Positions 63,217 through 64,000 of a stretch of DNA of 64,000 nt are shown here, piece by piece (positions within the stretch are counted from its first letter, which is position 1; each line of letters starts with the position of its first letter). The notes below the pieces were generated by a model. It was not told the DNA's origin. It was given only the letters and a program-made list of their open reading frames with translations, and ran no database searches. The translations under genes and the position numbers were made by a program. This DNA comes from Psychrosphaera ytuae (GTDB lineage Bacteria > Pseudomonadota > Gammaproteobacteria > Enterobacterales > Alteromonadaceae), in assembly GCF_017638545.1 (NCBI RefSeq), contig NZ_CP072110.1:3224001-3288000 (forward strand), read 5' to 3'.

Positions 63217-64000
63217 TTACAAATCCCTTCTGTCTTTTAACGCACGACGCAAACCATCGCCAACAATGTTAACTGACAATATACACACAAACAAAACGAC
63301 ACCAGGTAACATAACGGTCCAAGGGCTCAAATAAAATACATCGAGGCTTTCAGCAATCATGGTGCCTAGTTCAGGCTCGGGACTCTGAGCACCAAGGCCA
63401 ATAAAGCCTAGCACGACAATATCTAAAATCGCTGAGGACATTGCCATTGCCGAAAATATGACGATTCCTTCGAACATGTTGGGTAATAGCGCATAACGAA
63501 ATAGCTGCCAGTTGTTTGCGCCATCTAAACGATAGGCGATTACAAAGTCCTTGTTCAACAGCTCTGCCACTTCTGTTCTTACATGGTGAATAAACTGCGG
63601 CAACATGGCTAAAACGACAGCCCAAAATGTATTGTCGATGCCAGGTCCAAGAATTGCCACTATAACAATCGCGATTAACAACGATGGCATGATAAGCGCG
63701 ACGTCTAAAATATGGTTGAGAATACTCGAACGAATGCCCTTGCTAAAGCCCGCTAATGTTCCAATCAGTAGACCTATGCTCAACGCTAAGATAACCGCTA
63801 CTAAAGCGAGACCAAACGAAAAGCTAATTCCGAGTAACAACCGAGATAAAATATCTCGACCTAACCCGTCAGTGCCAAATAGATAGGTAATACTGCCTGA
63901 CGATTCCCAAGCAGGGGCAATCAAAAGTTGCTCTGCATGCTGTTCATAAGGCGAATATGGCGCAATCAAAGGACCAAAAATTGAAATTAAGATGAGTCCC
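63217..64000 (-). CDS. sapC: Peptide/polyamine ABC transporter permease SapC (cut by window edge)
   Basis: DppC-family permease, about five helices visible. The EAA-type loop ELLNKDFVIAYRLDGANNWQLF is present. The frame stays open beyond the TTG at 63967-63969 to the end of the window, and the extra residues (GPLIAPYSPYE) match E. coli SapC, so the start is outside. Length seen is about 260 of roughly 295 residues. sapB and sapA would lie just beyond, if present. Confidence 0.9.
   Translation of the reverse strand, partial: GLILISIFGPLIAPYSPYEQHAEQLLIAPAWESSGSITYLFGTDGLGRDILSRLLLGISFSFGLALVAVILALSIGLLIGTLAGFSKGIRSSILNHILDVALIMPSLLIAIVIVAILGPGIDNTFWAVVLAMLPQFIHHVRTEVAELLNKDFVIAYRLDGANNWQLFRYALLPNMFEGIVIFSAMAMSSAILDIVVLGFIGLGAQSPEPELGTMIAESLDVFYLSPWTVMLPGVVLFVCILSVNIVGDGLRRALKDRRDL

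Overview
The window is core chromosome of a gammaproteobacterium, most likely a marine Alteromonadales member (Shewanella/Pseudoalteromonas/Colwellia-like). The reasons are the gene orders (nrdR-ribD-ribE-ribB-ribH-nusB-thiL-pgpA, pdxB-asd-fimV-truA-accD-folC-dedD-cvpA-purF, tig-clpP-clpX-lon-hupB-ppiD), a MotY-type part of a sodium-driven polar flagellar motor, a FimV polar landmark protein, several PilZ/HD-GYP c-di-GMP proteins, and an Oar-like TonB receptor. Base composition is moderately AT-rich and even. I see no insertion sequence, prophage, CRISPR array or integron.

Layout. 1-6.2 kb: the 3' end of clpB, then a vitamin B12 uptake block btuD-btuC-btuF, a cobalamin riboswitch and btuB. 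6.2-13.7 kb: a large two-PilZ-domain protein, radA, a small PilZ protein, ettA and an orphan response regulator. 13.9-21.2 kb: glyA, nrdR and the riboflavin operon running into nusB, thiL and pgpA; the ribB product carries a GTP-cyclohydrolase-II-like domain without its zinc cysteines. 21.1-29.7 kb: a CheW-like protein with an insertion, pssA, a DUF4124 protein, an MHYT-PAS-PAS hybrid kinase coupled to an HD-GYP response regulator, rnt and motY. 29.7-33.2 kb: mnmC and mnmD as two separate genes, and fabB behind a probable FabR operator. 33.4-47.1 kb: the pdxB-to-purF block plus a TPR-sulfotransferase. 47.2-51.4 kb: the Oar-like receptor and folD. 51.7-52.2 kb: a five-tRNA operon Pro-Arg-His-Leu-Pro with a near-consensus promoter. 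52.4-60.8 kb: trigger factor, ClpP, ClpX, Lon (behind a sigma-32-type promoter), HU-beta, tRNA-Asp and PpiD. 60.8-64 kb: a secreted SnoaL/DUF4440-like protein and sapF-sapD-sapC, cut by the window edge.

Functionally the window combines protein quality control (ClpB, trigger factor, ClpXP, Lon, PpiD), cofactor synthesis and uptake (B12, riboflavin, thiamine pyrophosphate, PLP, folate), tRNA modification, and a cluster of signalling proteins likely tied to c-di-GMP, motility and polarity. I found no convincing wholly new multi-gene system. The least understood items are the two-PilZ protein, the CheW-like protein with a possible CZB-like insertion, and the orphan response regulator.
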